Source of the DNA: Hymenobacter elongatus
GTDB lineage: Bacteria > Bacteroidota > Bacteroidia > Cytophagales > Hymenobacteraceae
Assembly (NCBI RefSeq): GCF_004745955.1
Contig: NZ_SRLD01000015.1
Location: forward strand, 44,923-108,922
Length of the DNA stretch: 64,000 nt
Reading direction: 5' to 3'
Under the pieces are notes generated by a model. It was not told where the DNA came from. It saw nothing but the letters and a program-made list of their open reading frames with translations, and did not search any database. Each line of letters starts with the position of its first letter. Positions within the stretch are counted from its first letter, which is position 1. Positions 16,301 through 25,882 of this stretch are shown here, in pieces. The position numbers and the translations under genes are program-made.

Positions 16301-17869
16301 CTACAGCGGAATATTTCCGTGTTTCTTGCGTGGTAGTACATCCACTTTGTTTTCCAGCATCTTAAAGGCCCGAATTAGTTTCTGACGGGTCCAGGAAGGC
16401 AGAATCACTTCATCTACAAACCCACGATGGGCTGCCCGATACGGCGTGGCAAACTTCTGCTGGTATTCGTCCACCTTCTCCGCCAGCTTGGCCTCAGGGT
16501 CGGCCGCGGCCGCAATTTCACGCTTGAAAATAATTTCGGCGGCACCCTTCGCACCCATTACTGCAATTTCGGCCGTGGGCCAGGCGTAGTTCATGTCGGC
16601 CCCGATATGCTTGGAGTTCATCACGTCGTACGCGCCGCCATAGGCCTTGCGGGTAATCACGGTGATGCGCGGCACGGTGGCTTCACAGAAAGCGTAGAGC
16701 AGCTTGGCCCCGTTGGTAATGATGCCGCGCCACTCTTGGTCGGTGCCGGGCAAGAAGCCAGGCACGTCTTCCAGCACCAGCAGCGGAATATTGAAAGAGT
16801 CGCAGAAACGCACGAAACGGGCCGCTTTCGTCGAGGCGTTAATATCGAGCACGCCCGCCAGCACCGCCGGCTGGTTGCCCACAATGCCGATGCTGCGGCC
16901 GCCCAAGCGGGCAAAGCCGACCACGATATTCTCGGCGAAATTCTGGTGTACTTCCAGGAAGGAGCCCGCGTCGATAATACCTTCAATCACTTCCCGGATG
17001 TCGTAGGGCTGGTTTGGGTTTTCGGGAATAATGGTATCCAGCACCGGCCGCGACTCATCCCCGGCGGCGGTGTAGGGCAGGGCAGGAGCCGTTTCCTCGC
17101 AGTTCTGGGGCATGTAGCTCAACAGGGCCTTCAACTGGTTGATGCAGGCTACCTCGTTGGCGCAGCTAAAGTGCGTCACGCCGCTTTTAGCCGAGTGCGT
17201 GCTGGCTCCGCCCAACTCTTCGCTGGTCACGGTTTCGTGGGTCACGGTTTTCACCACGTTTGGGCCCGTCACGAACATGTAGCTCGTGTTTTCGACCATC
17301 AGGATAAAGTCCGTAATGGCGGGCGAATACACCGCGCCACCGGCGCAGGGCCCCATAATGGCCGACAGTTGCGGCACCACACCCGAGGCCAGGGTGTTCT
17401 TATAGAAAATGTCGGCATAGCCACCCAAGCTCACCACACCCTCCTGAATCCGGGCCCCGCCCGAGTCGTTGAGGCCAATAACGGGCGCACCGTTTTTCAT
17501 GGCGAGGTCCATGATTTTCACGATTTTCTCGGCGTGCGTTTCCGACAAGGAGCCGCCAAACACCGTGAAGTCCTGCGAGAAAATATATACCAAACGGCCG
17601 TTCACCGTGCCATATCCCGTCACCACGCCGTCGCCGAGGTAATATTCCTTATCCAGACCGAAGTCTTTGGAGCGGTGCATCACGAATTTGCCGATTTCCT
17701 CAAACGAGCCTTCGTCCATCAGCAAGTCTACCCGCTCCCGGGCCGACAGCTTGCCTTTGGCGTGTTGGGCGTCGATGCGGGCCTGGCCGCCGCCGAGCAG
17801 CGCCTCCTGATTTTTGCGGTCGAGGATTTCTAGTTTGCTTAGTTGGGCTTCAGCGTGCGGATCGGACAT
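16301..17869 (-). CDS. Acyl-CoA carboxylase, carboxyltransferase beta subunit (propionyl-CoA carboxylase type)
   Basis: 522 residues, the usual length of PccB/MmdA-type subunits that transfer carboxybiotin CO2 onto propionyl- or methylmalonyl-class CoA esters. Both crotonase-like halves are complete. The N-half has [14 protein letters not shown] and [14 protein letters not shown] (oxyanion GG pair). The C-half has [16 protein letters not shown] and [13 protein letters not shown]. No biotin carrier or biotin carboxylase gene is adjacent, so the partners lie elsewhere. The ATG at 17869 is preceded by a -7 box at 17901-17908. Substrate choice between propionyl-CoA and others is inferred from overall similarity. 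Confidence 0.92.
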   Translation of the reverse strand: MSDPHAEAQLSKLEILDRKNQEALLGGGQARIDAQHAKGKLSARERVDLLMDEGSFEEIGKFVMHRSKDFGLDKEYYLGDGVVTGYGTVNGRLVYIFSQDFTVFGGSLSETHAEKIVKIMDLAMKNGAPVIGLNDSGGARIQEGVVSLGGYADIFYKNTLASGVVPQLSAIMGPCAGGAVYSPAITDFILMVENTSYMFVTGPNVVKTVTHETVTSEELGGASTHSAKSGVTHFSCANEVACINQLKALLSYMPQNCEETAPALPYTAAGDESRPVLDTIIPENPNQPYDIREVIEGIIDAGSFLEVHQNFAENIVVGFARLGGRSIGIVGNQPAVLAGVLDINASTKAARFVRFCDSFNIPLLVLEDVPGFLPGTDQEWRGIITNGAKLLYAFCEATVPRITVITRKAYGGAYDVMNSKHIGADMNYAWPTAEIAVMGAKGAAEIIFKREIAAAADPEAKLAEKVDEYQQKFATPYRAAHRGFVDEVILPSWTRQKLIRAFKMLENKVDVLPRKKHGNIPL

Positions 17870-17900
17870 TCGAGGAAACTGGTGGGGTGAGTAATGAAGT

Positions 17901-17908
17901 CAAAGGTA
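17901..17908 (-). promoter_or_regulatory. -7 box upstream of the acyl-CoA carboxylase gene
   Basis: TACCTTTG on the minus strand fits TAnnTTTG exactly, 32 nt above the start codon. No convincing TTG is present at -33. Confidence 0.4.
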
Positions 17909-17986
17909 ACGTAAGAGCGCAAAAAAAGCCGCACCAGATTATGCCATCAAGTTGAAGCGGTTCAGGAAGTGGGTATAATTAATTCA

Positions 17987-18094
17987 GAACGTCATGCCTG
18001 ATCTGGCGTACGCTTGTCGAAGCATCTCTACCGCTTCGTAGAATAGCTCTAATGAAGCGGTAAAGATGCTTCGACTTCGCTCAGCATGACGTTC
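17987..18094. repeat. Palindromic intergenic element, family 1 (GTCATGC / AAGCATCTCTACC)
   Basis: The outer arms GAACGTCATGC and GCATGACGTTC are perfect, and inner arms (CGAAGCATCTCTACCGCTTC and its near-complement around 18054-18073) continue the stem. The same element, with the words GAAGCATCTCTACCGC and CTCAGCATGAC, recurs at 34875-34982. No open frame is present. It lies between clpC and the carboxylase gene. Confidence 0.8.
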
Positions 18095-18143
18095 GACAGA
18101 CTTTCTAAATAGCTTTATTATAAGATAGAATGCATCAAAAATA

Positions 18144-18175
18144 AAAAAGCCAGCCCTTCTCAGGACTGGCTTTTT
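18144..18175 (-). terminator. Terminator of clpC
   Basis: AAAAAGCCAG pairs with CTGGCTTTTT, with A and T tracts on both sides. It lies 17 nt past the clpC stop. Confidence 0.75.
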
Positions 18176-18191
18176 CTTTTCTCCAAGCAGA

Positions 18192-20792
18192 CTACTTGCC
18201 CTTCTCATTGTCCGGCGACTCCGGAGCCTCTTCAGGCCGTTCGTCGCTGGCAAGATTGGTCGCCTCGCCGCTCTTGCTCACAGCGAACACCAACTCTTCA
18301 GCGCCTTCCGTGAAGTCGGCGGTGATAACGTCGCCCTGTGCGATTTCCGCTTTCAGGATTTCCTCCGCAATCGGATCTTCGACATACTTCTGGATAGCCC
18401 GGTTCAGCGGCCGTGCGCCGTATTTGGGGTCGTAGCCTTTCTCCGCCACGAAGTCCTTGGCGGCCTCGGTCAGCTCTACCTTGTAACCCAGCGATTGAAT
18501 GCGCGAAAGCAGCTTGGCCAGCGAGATGTCGATAATCTTGTGGATATCCTTCTTGTCAAGGGAATTGAAGACGATAACGTCATCCAGGCGGTTGAGAAAC
18601 TCGGGCGAGAAGGTTTTCCGCAGGGCATTGGTAATGGTGCCTTTGGTAATCTCGTCCATGTTCTCGTTCCGCGTCTTGGTGCCGAAACCAATACCCGCCC
18701 CGAAGTCCGCCAAGTCACGTGCTCCAATGTTGGAGGTCATGATGATGATGGTATTCCGGAAGTCCACCTTACGGCCCAAACCGTCGGTCAGGATACCGTC
18801 GTCGAGTACCTGCAGGAGCAGGTTATACACGTCGGGGTGCGCCTTTTCAATCTCGTCGAGCAGAATAACCGAGTAAGGCTTGCGGCGGATTTTCTCCGTC
18901 AGCTGGCCACCTTCTTCGTAGCCTACGTAGCCGGGAGGTGCTCCCACCAGGCGCGATACACTGAATTTCTCCATGTATTCGCTCATGTCTACGCGTACCA
19001 GGGCGTCTTCTTTGTCGAACAGATAGGTAGCCAAGACCTTGGCTAACTCTGTCTTACCTACGCCCGTTGGGCCAAGGAATACGAACGAACCAATGGGCTT
19101 CTTGGGGTCCTTCAAGCCCACGCGGGTGCGCTGAATGGCTTTCACCAGCTGCTTGATGGCTTTGTCCTGACCAATTACGCGGCCCTGAAGCTCTTCGCCC
19201 ATATTGAGCAGCTTCTGGCTTTCGTTCTGGGCCACGCGGCTCACAGGAATCCCGGTCATCATGGCAATTACCTCGGCCACGTTTTCCTCCTTCACTGTGT
19301 AGCGCTTCTTCTTGGTCTCGTCCTCCCAATTCTTTTTGGCAGTGTCGAGCTGCTCCAAGAGTTTCTTCTCCTTGTCGCGGAGCTGGGCGGCTTCTTCGTA
19401 CTTCTGCGACTTCACCACGCGGTTTTTCTCCGTCTTAATATTCTCGATGCTCTCTTCGAGCTTGAGAATATCCTCGGGCACCACAATGTTATTGATGTGC
19501 ACACGCGCGCCAGCCTCATCGAGAATATCGATGGCCTTATCGGGCAGGAACCGGTCACTCATGTAGCGGTCCGACAGCTTTACGCAGGCCTCAATGGCCT
19601 TGTCGGTGTACACGACGTGGTGGTGGTCCTGGTATTTGTCTTTGATGTTATGCAGAATTTCGATGGTTTCCTCCGGCGTGGTGGGGTCCACCATTACCAT
19701 CTGGAAACGACGGGCCAAAGCACCATCTTTCTCGATATACTGCCGATACTCGTCCAGCGTAGTAGCACCGATGCATTGAATCTCGCCGCGGGCCAATGCT
19801 GGCTTGAACATGTTGGAGGCATCGAGCGAGCCCGAAGCGCCGCCGGCCCCCACAATGGTGTGGAGCTCGTCGATGAACAAGATAACGTCAGGAGACTTCT
19901 CCAGCTCGTTCATCACAGCCTTCATTCGCTCCTCAAACTGGCCCCGATACTTGGTGCCAGCAACGAGGGAAGCAAGGTCGAGCGTAACGACGCGCTTACC
20001 GAACAGCACGCGCGACACCTTTTTCTGGATGATGCGCAGGGCCAGGCCTTCGGCAATAGCCGTTTTACCAACACCAGGCTCCCCAATCAGAATCGGGTTG
20101 TTCTTTTTGCGGCGCGACAGAATTTGGGCAACCCGCTCAATTTCCTTCTCACGGCCCACGATGGGGTCGAGCTTGTCGTCTTCGGCCAGCTTGGTCAGGT
20201 CGCGGCCAAAGTTGTCGAGAACGGGCGTGCGCGACTTCTCACCGGGCTTTTTGGCGGCCGAGCTGCTGCCCGAAGCGCCCCGGCCGGCGCTGCCGCCAAA
20301 GAGCTTGTCGTTGTCGTCGTCGTCAGTGTCGGGGGCGCGGTCGGTGGGGGCAGTGTTGCCATGATAGTCCAGCGAGTCGCGAACGGCTTCGTAGTTCACG
20401 TTGAATTTGCTGAGAATTTGGGACGAAATATTGTCTTCATCGCGCAAAATCGAAAGCAGCAGATGCTCTGTGCCAATGATTTCACTCTTAAAGATTTTGG
20501 CCTCCAGGTAGGTGATCTTGAGGACTTTCTCGGTCTGTTTGGTCAGCGGGATGGAGCCGGTGATGCTCGTGCCCTGCGTGGCCGTATTGCGAGTAGCCTG
20601 CTCGAGGGCGTACTTCAGCTCTTCTACCGATACGCCCAATTTCTTGAGCAAACCAATAGCAGTGCCTTCCCCTTCGCGAATCATGCCTAGTAATAGGTGT
20701 TCGGTACCGATATAGTCGTGACCGAGCCGGATGGCCTCTTCCCGGCTCAAGGATATTACTTCCTTGACTCGATTTGAGAATTTAGCTTCCAT
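18192..20792 (-). CDS. clpC: ATP-dependent Clp protease ATP-binding subunit ClpC
   Basis: An 866-residue AAA+ unfoldase that feeds substrates to ClpP. The N-domain shows the two Clp-N repeats (HDYIGTEHLLLGMIREGEG; EIIGTEHLLLSILRDEDN). The first ATPase has Walker A GEPGVGKTAIAEG near residue 240. A UVR-like coiled middle segment follows (EEAAQLRDKEKKLLEQL). The second ATPase has Walker A GPTGVGKTELAK near 577 and VILLDEIEKAHPDV. The acidic low-complexity tail is lineage-specific. The ATG at 20792 gives MEAKFSNRVKEVISLSREEA, the canonical ClpC start; the frame upstream is not conserved. It has its own terminator, with the WbqC-like gene 122 bp upstream on the same strand. Confidence 0.97.
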   Translation of the reverse strand: MEAKFSNRVKEVISLSREEAIRLGHDYIGTEHLLLGMIREGEGTAIGLLKKLGVSVEELKYALEQATRNTATQGTSITGSIPLTKQTEKVLKITYLEAKIFKSEIIGTEHLLLSILRDEDNISSQILSKFNVNYEAVRDSLDYHGNTAPTDRAPDTDDDDNDKLFGGSAGRGASGSSSAAKKPGEKSRTPVLDNFGRDLTKLAEDDKLDPIVGREKEIERVAQILSRRKKNNPILIGEPGVGKTAIAEGLALRIIQKKVSRVLFGKRVVTLDLASLVAGTKYRGQFEERMKAVMNELEKSPDVILFIDELHTIVGAGGASGSLDASNMFKPALARGEIQCIGATTLDEYRQYIEKDGALARRFQMVMVDPTTPEETIEILHNIKDKYQDHHHVVYTDKAIEACVKLSDRYMSDRFLPDKAIDILDEAGARVHINNIVVPEDILKLEESIENIKTEKNRVVKSQKYEEAAQLRDKEKKLLEQLDTAKKNWEDETKKKRYTVKEENVAEVIAMMTGIPVSRVAQNESQKLLNMGEELQGRVIGQDKAIKQLVKAIQRTRVGLKDPKKPIGSFVFLGPTGVGKTELAKVLATYLFDKEDALVRVDMSEYMEKFSVSRLVGAPPGYVGYEEGGQLTEKIRRKPYSVILLDEIEKAHPDVYNLLLQVLDDGILTDGLGRKVDFRNTIIIMTSNIGARDLADFGAGIGFGTKTRNENMDEITKGTITNALRKTFSPEFLNRLDDVIVFNSLDKKDIHKIIDISLAKLLSRIQSLGYKVELTEAAKDFVAEKGYDPKYGARPLNRAIQKYVEDPIAEEILKAEIAQGDVITADFTEGAEELVFAVSKSGEATNLASDERPEEAPESPDNEKGK

Positions 20793-20914
20793 GCAGATAA
20801 GTAATGAAGAAAAACGGTGTTCCGCAAGCCAACGTTTGGCAGCTGGAAGCGGTTTGGGCCGATATAACCTGAAAACAGGTAAGTACGGGCGAAGGTTCGG
20901 CGGCGACAAGTGCA

Positions 20915-21535
20915 CTACGCAAGAAAACTGCCGGCGGCCGGGCCCTGCATAAAAAGCAGGTCTAAGATGCTGAGGCCCGGTACAAAATCTTTACCAAACG
21001 TCTGCATATAGGGCTGGACCGACTTCCTGTCAGGTTCGGCTCCACCAACGGCTTTCGGTGTCAGGCAGTCGCGCCGGTCGAGCACGGCTGCAGGAGCATA
21101 ACGGGGATGATATTCGGTGGTGAACTCCACGGGAGTCCGCAACCGCAGGCAGCGCAGATACAACTGCAAAAAGGCCAGATTCAGGTCGAACAGCAACGAG
21201 TGCTTCTGTACGTAAATATCGTGCAGGTAGTCGGCGTAATATTCAAAGTACGGCGTGCCGCCATAAGCGGTTTGCAGGCTGCGCCAGTGCTGATGCACCC
21301 AGTTTTGGCGGTAGTCGATTTCGATGGCCGAAGTGCTGATCTTTTCGCTGCGGTTGCCATCGATTACGGGCACTGTTAGCGGTTTTACGCCCTGGGCCGT
21401 TAAGATCAGGCAGCGGTTACGGTACGTTTGCTTGTGGTAATGGTCGTGACGCTCCAGCCAGAGCGCATCGGTGCCGGCCAGCTCGGCGAAGAAGGCGGCC
21501 GGCGGATTGTATTGAGATTCGAACAGGACGGGCAC
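20915..21535 (-). CDS. WbqC-like protein
   Basis: About 206 residues from a GTG at 21535 (VPVLFESQYNPPAAFFAELA). The longer frame reaching 21631 has no family-like sequence, and no ATG is available near the conserved start. Recognised by YNPPAAFFAEL, HDHYHKQTYRNRC and NWVHQHWRSLQTAYG, typical of the WbqC family found near polysaccharide or lipid genes and lacking a firmly known reaction. Soluble, without signal peptide. It lies upstream of clpC on the same strand and is divergent from the secreted-protein/acyltransferase pair. The start choice is the least certain part. Confidence 0.75.
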   Translation of the reverse strand: MPVLFESQYNPPAAFFAELAGTDALWLERHDHYHKQTYRNRCLILTAQGVKPLTVPVIDGNRSEKISTSAIEIDYRQNWVHQHWRSLQTAYGGTPYFEYYADYLHDIYVQKHSLLFDLNLAFLQLYLRCLRLRTPVEFTTEYHPRYAPAAVLDRRDCLTPKAVGGAEPDRKSVQPYMQTFGKDFVPGLSILDLLFMQGPAAGSFLA

Positions 21536-21726
21536 GGAGAGGTACGTAAGATGTAGGCCGGAGCCAGCCAATAGGCAGCTCGCTACAGATGAAAAAAGCC
21601 AGACACAGCCACAGCTCGTCGGCGGCCGCAAGAAACGGAATCTATTTTTCTGGTCTGAACCATTACCTTGCCCAAAGCGCTTCTCCCGGCTGAGGCTATT
21701 GCTTATTAACCCGCCAAACTGACACT

Positions 21727-22599
21727 ATGCGTTTCTGCTTTCTGGTACTGGCGCTGCTAACCGCAAGCCCGGTGGTGGCGGCTACCCCGCCGCAGCTGTT
21801 GCTCGACGTCGCCCGCTTCCGCAACGAGGATATTGCTGTGAAAGGCGCGGTAGTGGAATTGTATGCCACTGTGCCCGGTCAGTCGCTAACCTATAAGCGG
21901 CGCGCGCCTAAAATATTTCAGGCGGCGGCCAGTGTGACGCTGGAAATAATCCGGGAAGATGGCTCGGCCGCGTATCAGGAAACTATTACGCTGAAGCCCC
22001 CGGTGCTGAGCGACACTTCAATTAGCCTCAAAAACCCCGTCAGCTTCCAGAAGCGCATCGTGCTGCCCGACGGCAAGTACACACTGCGCGGCCAAGTGCG
22101 CGACCAGTACCGGGCCGGCCAGAACAATGTGATAGAACAGCCCCTGCTAATAGAGTCGTCGGGTAAAACACTGGCGCTGAGTGATATTGTGTTGCTGGCC
22201 CGGCCAGCCTCAAAATCACCGGAGCAAAGTAACTTTGCGCGCGGCGGCTTCAGCCTGACCCGCACCCCAGGCGGGCACTATGGCCGTGGAGCCGACCGGG
22301 TATTTTTCTACGCGGAGCTTTACAACATAAAAGCCGACCAGGTGGTGCAGCTGCGGTATCGGCTGCGCCTGGATGCCGACAAGAAAGACGCCTTGATGAC
22401 TACTGTACCCATTCGGGGGCTGGCTGGCCAGAATACGCCCGTGCTAGGAAACCTGGACATGGGCAAGCTGCCCGCCGGCAACTACACGCTGACCGTGGAA
22501 GCCCGCGACACTAAAAACAAAGTTCTCTTTTCCCACCACACGCCCCTGCACCGCAATACGACCGACTATGCCCCGGCCGGCGTCGTAGCTCCCCGATGA
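21727..22599 (+). CDS. Secreted GWxTD-like hypothetical protein
   Basis: 290 residues with a clear signal peptide (MRFCFLVLALLTASPVVAA). The mature part is beta-rich (LLLDVARFRNEDIAVKG, VELYATVPGQSLTYKR, SVTLEIIREDGSAAYQETI) and ends in a second beta-domain (YFYAEL-like, YNIKADQVVQLRYRLRLD; AGNYTLTVEARDTKNKV). This resembles the repeated beta-sandwich portion of Bacteroidota GWxTD-domain proteins, but the GWxTD motif itself is absent. The stop overlaps the next gene's start (ATGA, 22596-22599), so it is translationally coupled to the LpxL-like acyltransferase. That suggests an envelope role. Confidence 0.75.
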   Translation: MRFCFLVLALLTASPVVAATPPQLLLDVARFRNEDIAVKGAVVELYATVPGQSLTYKRRAPKIFQAAASVTLEIIREDGSAAYQETITLKPPVLSDTSISLKNPVSFQKRIVLPDGKYTLRGQVRDQYRAGQNNVIEQPLLIESSGKTLALSDIVLLARPASKSPEQSNFARGGFSLTRTPGGHYGRGADRVFFYAELYNIKADQVVQLRYRLRLDADKKDALMTTVPIRGLAGQNTPVLGNLDMGKLPAGNYTLTVEARDTKNKVLFSHHTPLHRNTTDYAPAGVVAPR

Positions 22600-23489
22600 A
22601 TACGAATACCACCCGAGACTATTCCTGGCGCTACCGGCTCCTGGAATGGCTGTTGCTGGGCCTGGCCCAACTACCGTTTGCCATTCTGTATGCTGTGGCC
22701 GACGGTTTTTATGTCCTGTTAAACTACGTCATCCGGTACCGGGAAAAAGTGGTGCTGGAGAATCTGCGCAATTCCTTTCCGGAGAAGTCAGCGCTGGAGA
22801 TTCAGCAGATTCGGAAGGATTTCTACCGCCACTTCTCCCAGGTATTGGTAGAAACCCTGAAGCTGGCGGCCATGACGGATGCGGAGCTGCGCCGTCGGGT
22901 TGTTATCCGCAATCCGGAGCTGCTTTCCGGCCCTTTCGCCGAGGGCCGCACGGTGCTGGCGCTCGGCTCGCACGCGGGCAACTGGGAATGGATTCTGCCC
23001 TCCGGCGCGCTGGAGTTTCCGGGGCGGGCCTACGGCGTATACAAGCCCTTGTCCAACTCTTTTTTCGAGGATTTCCTGTACCGGCTGCGCACTCGTAGCG
23101 GCGCGAAGCTCATTCCGATGCGGGATACGCTGCGGGACCTGATTCGGCGGCGGGGCGAAGGCCGGGCCATGAGCATGCTCACCGATCAGGCGGCCGGGCC
23201 CGAAGACCGACCGTACTGGACCACTTTTCTCAACCAGGAAACCAGCTTCTATACCAGCGCCGACCGCTTGGCAGCTCAGTTCAACTGCCCGGTGGTGTAC
23301 GTCAACATTCAGCGCGTGAAGCGTGGTTACTATGACCTGATCATTGAGCCGTTGCACGATGGTACTACTCCGCTGGACAAAGAGGCTTTCGTGCTGACGG
23401 AGGCCTTCGCCCGCCATCTGGAAAAGAGCGTACAGGCCGCGCCTGCCGCTTATCTGTGGACGCACCGCCGCTGGAAACACAAGCGGTAA
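22596..23489 (+). CDS. LpxL/HtrB-type lysophospholipid or lipid A acyltransferase
   Basis: 297 residues. Transfers an acyl chain to lipid A precursor or a related membrane lipid at the inner membrane. It has one N-terminal membrane segment (WLLLGLAQLPFAILYAVADG), the HX4E catalytic motif in LGSHAGNWEWI near residue 130, GVYKPLSNSFFEDFLYRLR, MLTDQAAGPEDRPYWTTFL and a basic C-terminus. Its start overlaps the stop of the upstream secreted-protein gene by 4 bp. It ends 5 bp before the perfect palindrome 23495-23591. Confidence 0.88.
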   Translation: MNTNTTRDYSWRYRLLEWLLLGLAQLPFAILYAVADGFYVLLNYVIRYREKVVLENLRNSFPEKSALEIQQIRKDFYRHFSQVLVETLKLAAMTDAELRRRVVIRNPELLSGPFAEGRTVLALGSHAGNWEWILPSGALEFPGRAYGVYKPLSNSFFEDFLYRLRTRSGAKLIPMRDTLRDLIRRRGEGRAMSMLTDQAAGPEDRPYWTTFLNQETSFYTSADRLAAQFNCPVVYVNIQRVKRGYYDLIIEPLHDGTTPLDKEAFVLTEAFARHLEKSVQAAPAAYLWTHRRWKHKR

Positions 23490-23494
23490 GCTCA

Positions 23495-23591
23495 TGTAAG
23501 AGGCAAAAGTGAAAGAGGAGGCCTGCAATTGTGACTGCGCAATCCGCGCAGTCACAATTGCAGGCCTCCTCTTTCACTTTTGCCTCTTACA
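23495..23591. repeat. Perfect 46-bp-arm palindrome between convergent genes
   Basis: Bases 23495-23540 are exactly complementary, inverted, to 23546-23591, leaving only loop AATCC. The stop codon of the Sua5-like gene (23587-23589) lies in the right arm. No T tract follows on either side, so this is not a classical terminator. RNA from either strand would fold into a 46-bp duplex. Confidence 0.9.
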
Positions 23592-24216
23592 AATACTGCT
23601 CAATGTCGCCGGCTCCTTGCCGAACGATGTCGAAATCCTCATTGGTACAGTCGACTACGGTGCTGGCGATGTTGTTGCCGTAGCCGCCATCGATAACCAG
23701 ATCTACCAAGGAGCGGTATTTCTCGAAAATAAGATCTGGATCGGTGGTGTATTCCAGCAACTCGTCATCGTCGCGCACGGAGGTGCTGACAATGGGGTTG
23801 CCCAACTCACGGACCAAGCCCAAGCAAATACTATGGTCGGGTACCCGAATGCCGACCGTTTTGCGCTTCACCCCGCCGTATTTGGGCGCTTTGGGGCTGG
23901 CTTCGAAAATAAACGTGAATGGCCCCGGCAGGGCTTTCTTTAAGACCTTATATACGGGTGTAGTGATGCCGTTGGCATAATCGGTGATGTGCGAGAGGTC
24001 GGAGCAGATGAAGGATAAGTTGGCCTTATCGGGGTGAATTCCTTTGATCCGGCACAGCTTCTCCACTGCTTTTGCATTGTGAATATCGCAGCCCAGGCCG
24101 TAGATAGTATCGGTAGGATAGATAATGACGCCGCCTTTCCGGAGCACTTCCACCGCTTGCAGCAATCGGTTCTGGGGTGGGTTTTCGGGGTGAATGCGGA
24201 GCAGCGTGGCGGCCAT
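23587..24216 (-). CDS. Sua5/YciO/YrdC-family L-threonylcarbamoyladenylate synthase-like protein
   Basis: 209 residues. Members make threonylcarbamoyl-AMP for the t6A modification of tRNA, or bind RNA and nucleotides without this being shown (YciO). The YrdC fold is clear: GGVIIYPTDTIYGLGCD (substrate loop), LCRIKGIHPDKANLSF, LPGPFTFIFEAS and NPIVSTSVRDDDE. Length and the KGIHPDKANLSF segment are closer to YciO than to full Sua5, which carries an extra C-terminal domain. The last three codons fall inside the 97-nt palindrome. It is convergent with the acyltransferase gene. Confidence 0.85.
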   Translation of the reverse strand: MAATLLRIHPENPPQNRLLQAVEVLRKGGVIIYPTDTIYGLGCDIHNAKAVEKLCRIKGIHPDKANLSFICSDLSHITDYANGITTPVYKVLKKALPGPFTFIFEASPKAPKYGGVKRKTVGIRVPDHSICLGLVRELGNPIVSTSVRDDDELLEYTTDPDLIFEKYRSLVDLVIDGGYGNNIASTVVDCTNEDFDIVRQGAGDIEQYL

Positions 24217-24357
24217 AGGAAGAACGTGAAGAGTGAAAAAAACAAGAACGCCGGCCGGCGTTTGGATCGGGACAAGGTACTAGCTGCGGTACACAACTAC
24301 CACTCATTCGCACATTCTGTGTGTAGGGTTACTGCCTATCGGTTAAAAAAGACATAA

Positions 24358-24390
24358 AAAAAGCCCCGACCACACGGGTCAGGGCTTTTT
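24358..24390. terminator. Terminator of the T9SS cargo gene 24410-25435
   Basis: AAAAAGCCCCGAC pairs with GGGTCAGGGCTTTTT (one bulge) around a short CACAC loop, with A and T tracts on both sides. It sits 19 nt past the stop of the minus-strand gene. Confidence 0.75.
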
Positions 24391-24409
24391 CTACAGCTAT
24401 TCTGAAAGC

Positions 24410-25435
24410 TTATTGTTTCACGAACGAGCGGGTAGCGCTGCCGCCGGCAGTGGTGAACCGCACGGTGTATACGCCAGCCTGCAGGGCCGATACGTCGAGC
24501 GTAAGCTCTGCCTGCGTAGCCGTAGCCTGACGCACGCGCTGGCCCAGGGCGTTGAAGATTTCAACGGAAGCCCCTACGCCATCCTTGCCTACACTCAGGG
24601 TGAGGCGGTTGGTGGCTGGGTTCGGGAATACGTTCAGCGCGTTCTGCAACGCCTGGTTCTGGTTCGACAGCGTGGTGGCGCCGGTAGCCAGCGAGAAGTT
24701 ATCGACGGCGTGCAGGCCATCGGAGCCAATGTCGTCGTTGTCTCTCCAACGAATCCACATCGTGCCGTTGTTGGGCCAGTTGAGCGTAGCCACGCCGCCA
24801 ATGAAGCGTGAGTTGACGGCCGCATTGCCATCCAAAGCACCGGCAGTGGTCGTAGCCGTTGCCAGTTCGATCAGGTCAAGGCTGGTGACCGGCGTCCAGG
24901 TAGCAGTAGTGCCACTGTTCAGATTGGTAGCGTCGAGGCTGTATTCGAATACCACTCTTTCGTTGGTGGAAGCGCTGCTGCCCGAACGCCACTGCTCGTT
25001 GCGAGCGGTCATGGACACGCGCGTGATGGCGGCACCACTCTTGTTCACGAACACAGCACCGTAAGCGGGAACAGTGCTGCCGGAGCCTATGGAGCCTATC
25101 GCACGGTCGTCTACAGCGGGGGTACCGTCAGGAGCGCCAGCGTTGTATACGGCACCGGAGCTGCTGGCATCCGTTACGACAACCAGCGGCAGGAACTCGT
25201 TGAGGACAGCCGTGGTGTTGGTGGCAGACCGGCCGTAGCGCAGACCTGTCCAGCCGTCGGGGTAGGTAGTGCCAGCTGGTGTCAAGCCATCAAAATTCTG
25301 GGTGTAAATGGCCGTGCCGCCGGTGATGTTGATGGGAGTAGGAGCCTGAGCCTGGGCCGACAGCGAGAAGCCGAGGAGAAGTGCCGCAACCGGCAAGCCG
25401 CGCAGACGCGCGAGAGTGGGAGTAAAGAGTGCCAC
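24410..25435 (-). CDS. Secreted protein with type IX secretion C-terminal sorting domain
   Basis: About 341 residues starting at the GTG at 25435 (VALFTPTLARLRGLPVAALL), which directly precedes a Sec signal ending SLSAQAQA. No ATG gives a sensible signal peptide; the only upstream in-frame ATG is 162 nt earlier. The mature region is a Ser/Thr/Gly-rich beta protein (GTAIYTQNFDGLTPAGTTYP) of unknown ligand or activity. The last 75 or so residues form a Por sorting domain (LNVFPNPATNRLTLSV...LQAGVYTVRF...SFVKQ) that directs export across the outer membrane by T9SS. It is alone on its transcript. GTG initiation is an inference. Confidence 0.8.
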   Translation of the reverse strand: MALFTPTLARLRGLPVAALLLGFSLSAQAQAPTPINITGGTAIYTQNFDGLTPAGTTYPDGWTGLRYGRSATNTTAVLNEFLPLVVVTDASSSGAVYNAGAPDGTPAVDDRAIGSIGSGSTVPAYGAVFVNKSGAAITRVSMTARNEQWRSGSSASTNERVVFEYSLDATNLNSGTTATWTPVTSLDLIELATATTTAGALDGNAAVNSRFIGGVATLNWPNNGTMWIRWRDNDDIGSDGLHAVDNFSLATGATTLSNQNQALQNALNVFPNPATNRLTLSVGKDGVGASVEIFNALGQRVRQATATQAELTLDVSALQAGVYTVRFTTAGGSATRSFVKQ

Positions 25436-25882
25436 GATAGACAGTTGGAAAAAGGTGAAACGTTGAGGAAAGGGAGAACTGTGAAACGACAGGTTAGGGT
25501 ATGTAGCCGAAATCCGAGCACAAGATAAGCAAAGGAAAAGGCTTGGAAAGCGGCGCGGTTCCGGGCAGCAACCTAAAAGTGGGATAATGAGCTGCAACCC
25601 TCAAATTTCGTGTCGATTGACCTGATGTTACCATTACGTTACGCCGGCTTATGCACCTCAACTCACAGAGCTGATGAAGAAAATGACCGAAAAATGCAGA
25701 ACCATTCTTGCCAACGGCAAACCCGATAAACAGGCTAAACTATATACCAGCCTTACACAAGCAAACTGGTAGAACAGCGGATAAGCCGTACTTTTACCGT
25801 CGCACGCTCAGATCCTGTTTTTGAGGGTATCAAGCTGCTCTTATCTCTGCTTTTTCGGTACTCTGTCTGCCTTTCGTTTCCA
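25436..25882. other. Intergenic region between the T9SS cargo gene and mltG
   Basis: 447 bp with no gene-like frame. It should carry divergent promoters. On the plus strand a TACTTTTA (around 25789), similar to the -7 boxes proposed for paaA and paaR, precedes mltG by about 90 nt. No repeats or terminators were seen. Confidence 0.4.

Noticed and set aside
16427..17833. A 468-codon plus-strand open frame opposite the acyl-CoA carboxylase gene
   Set aside because: It is the antisense shadow of a highly conserved gene in GC-rich DNA. Its translation is His/Arg/Gly-rich without any domain.
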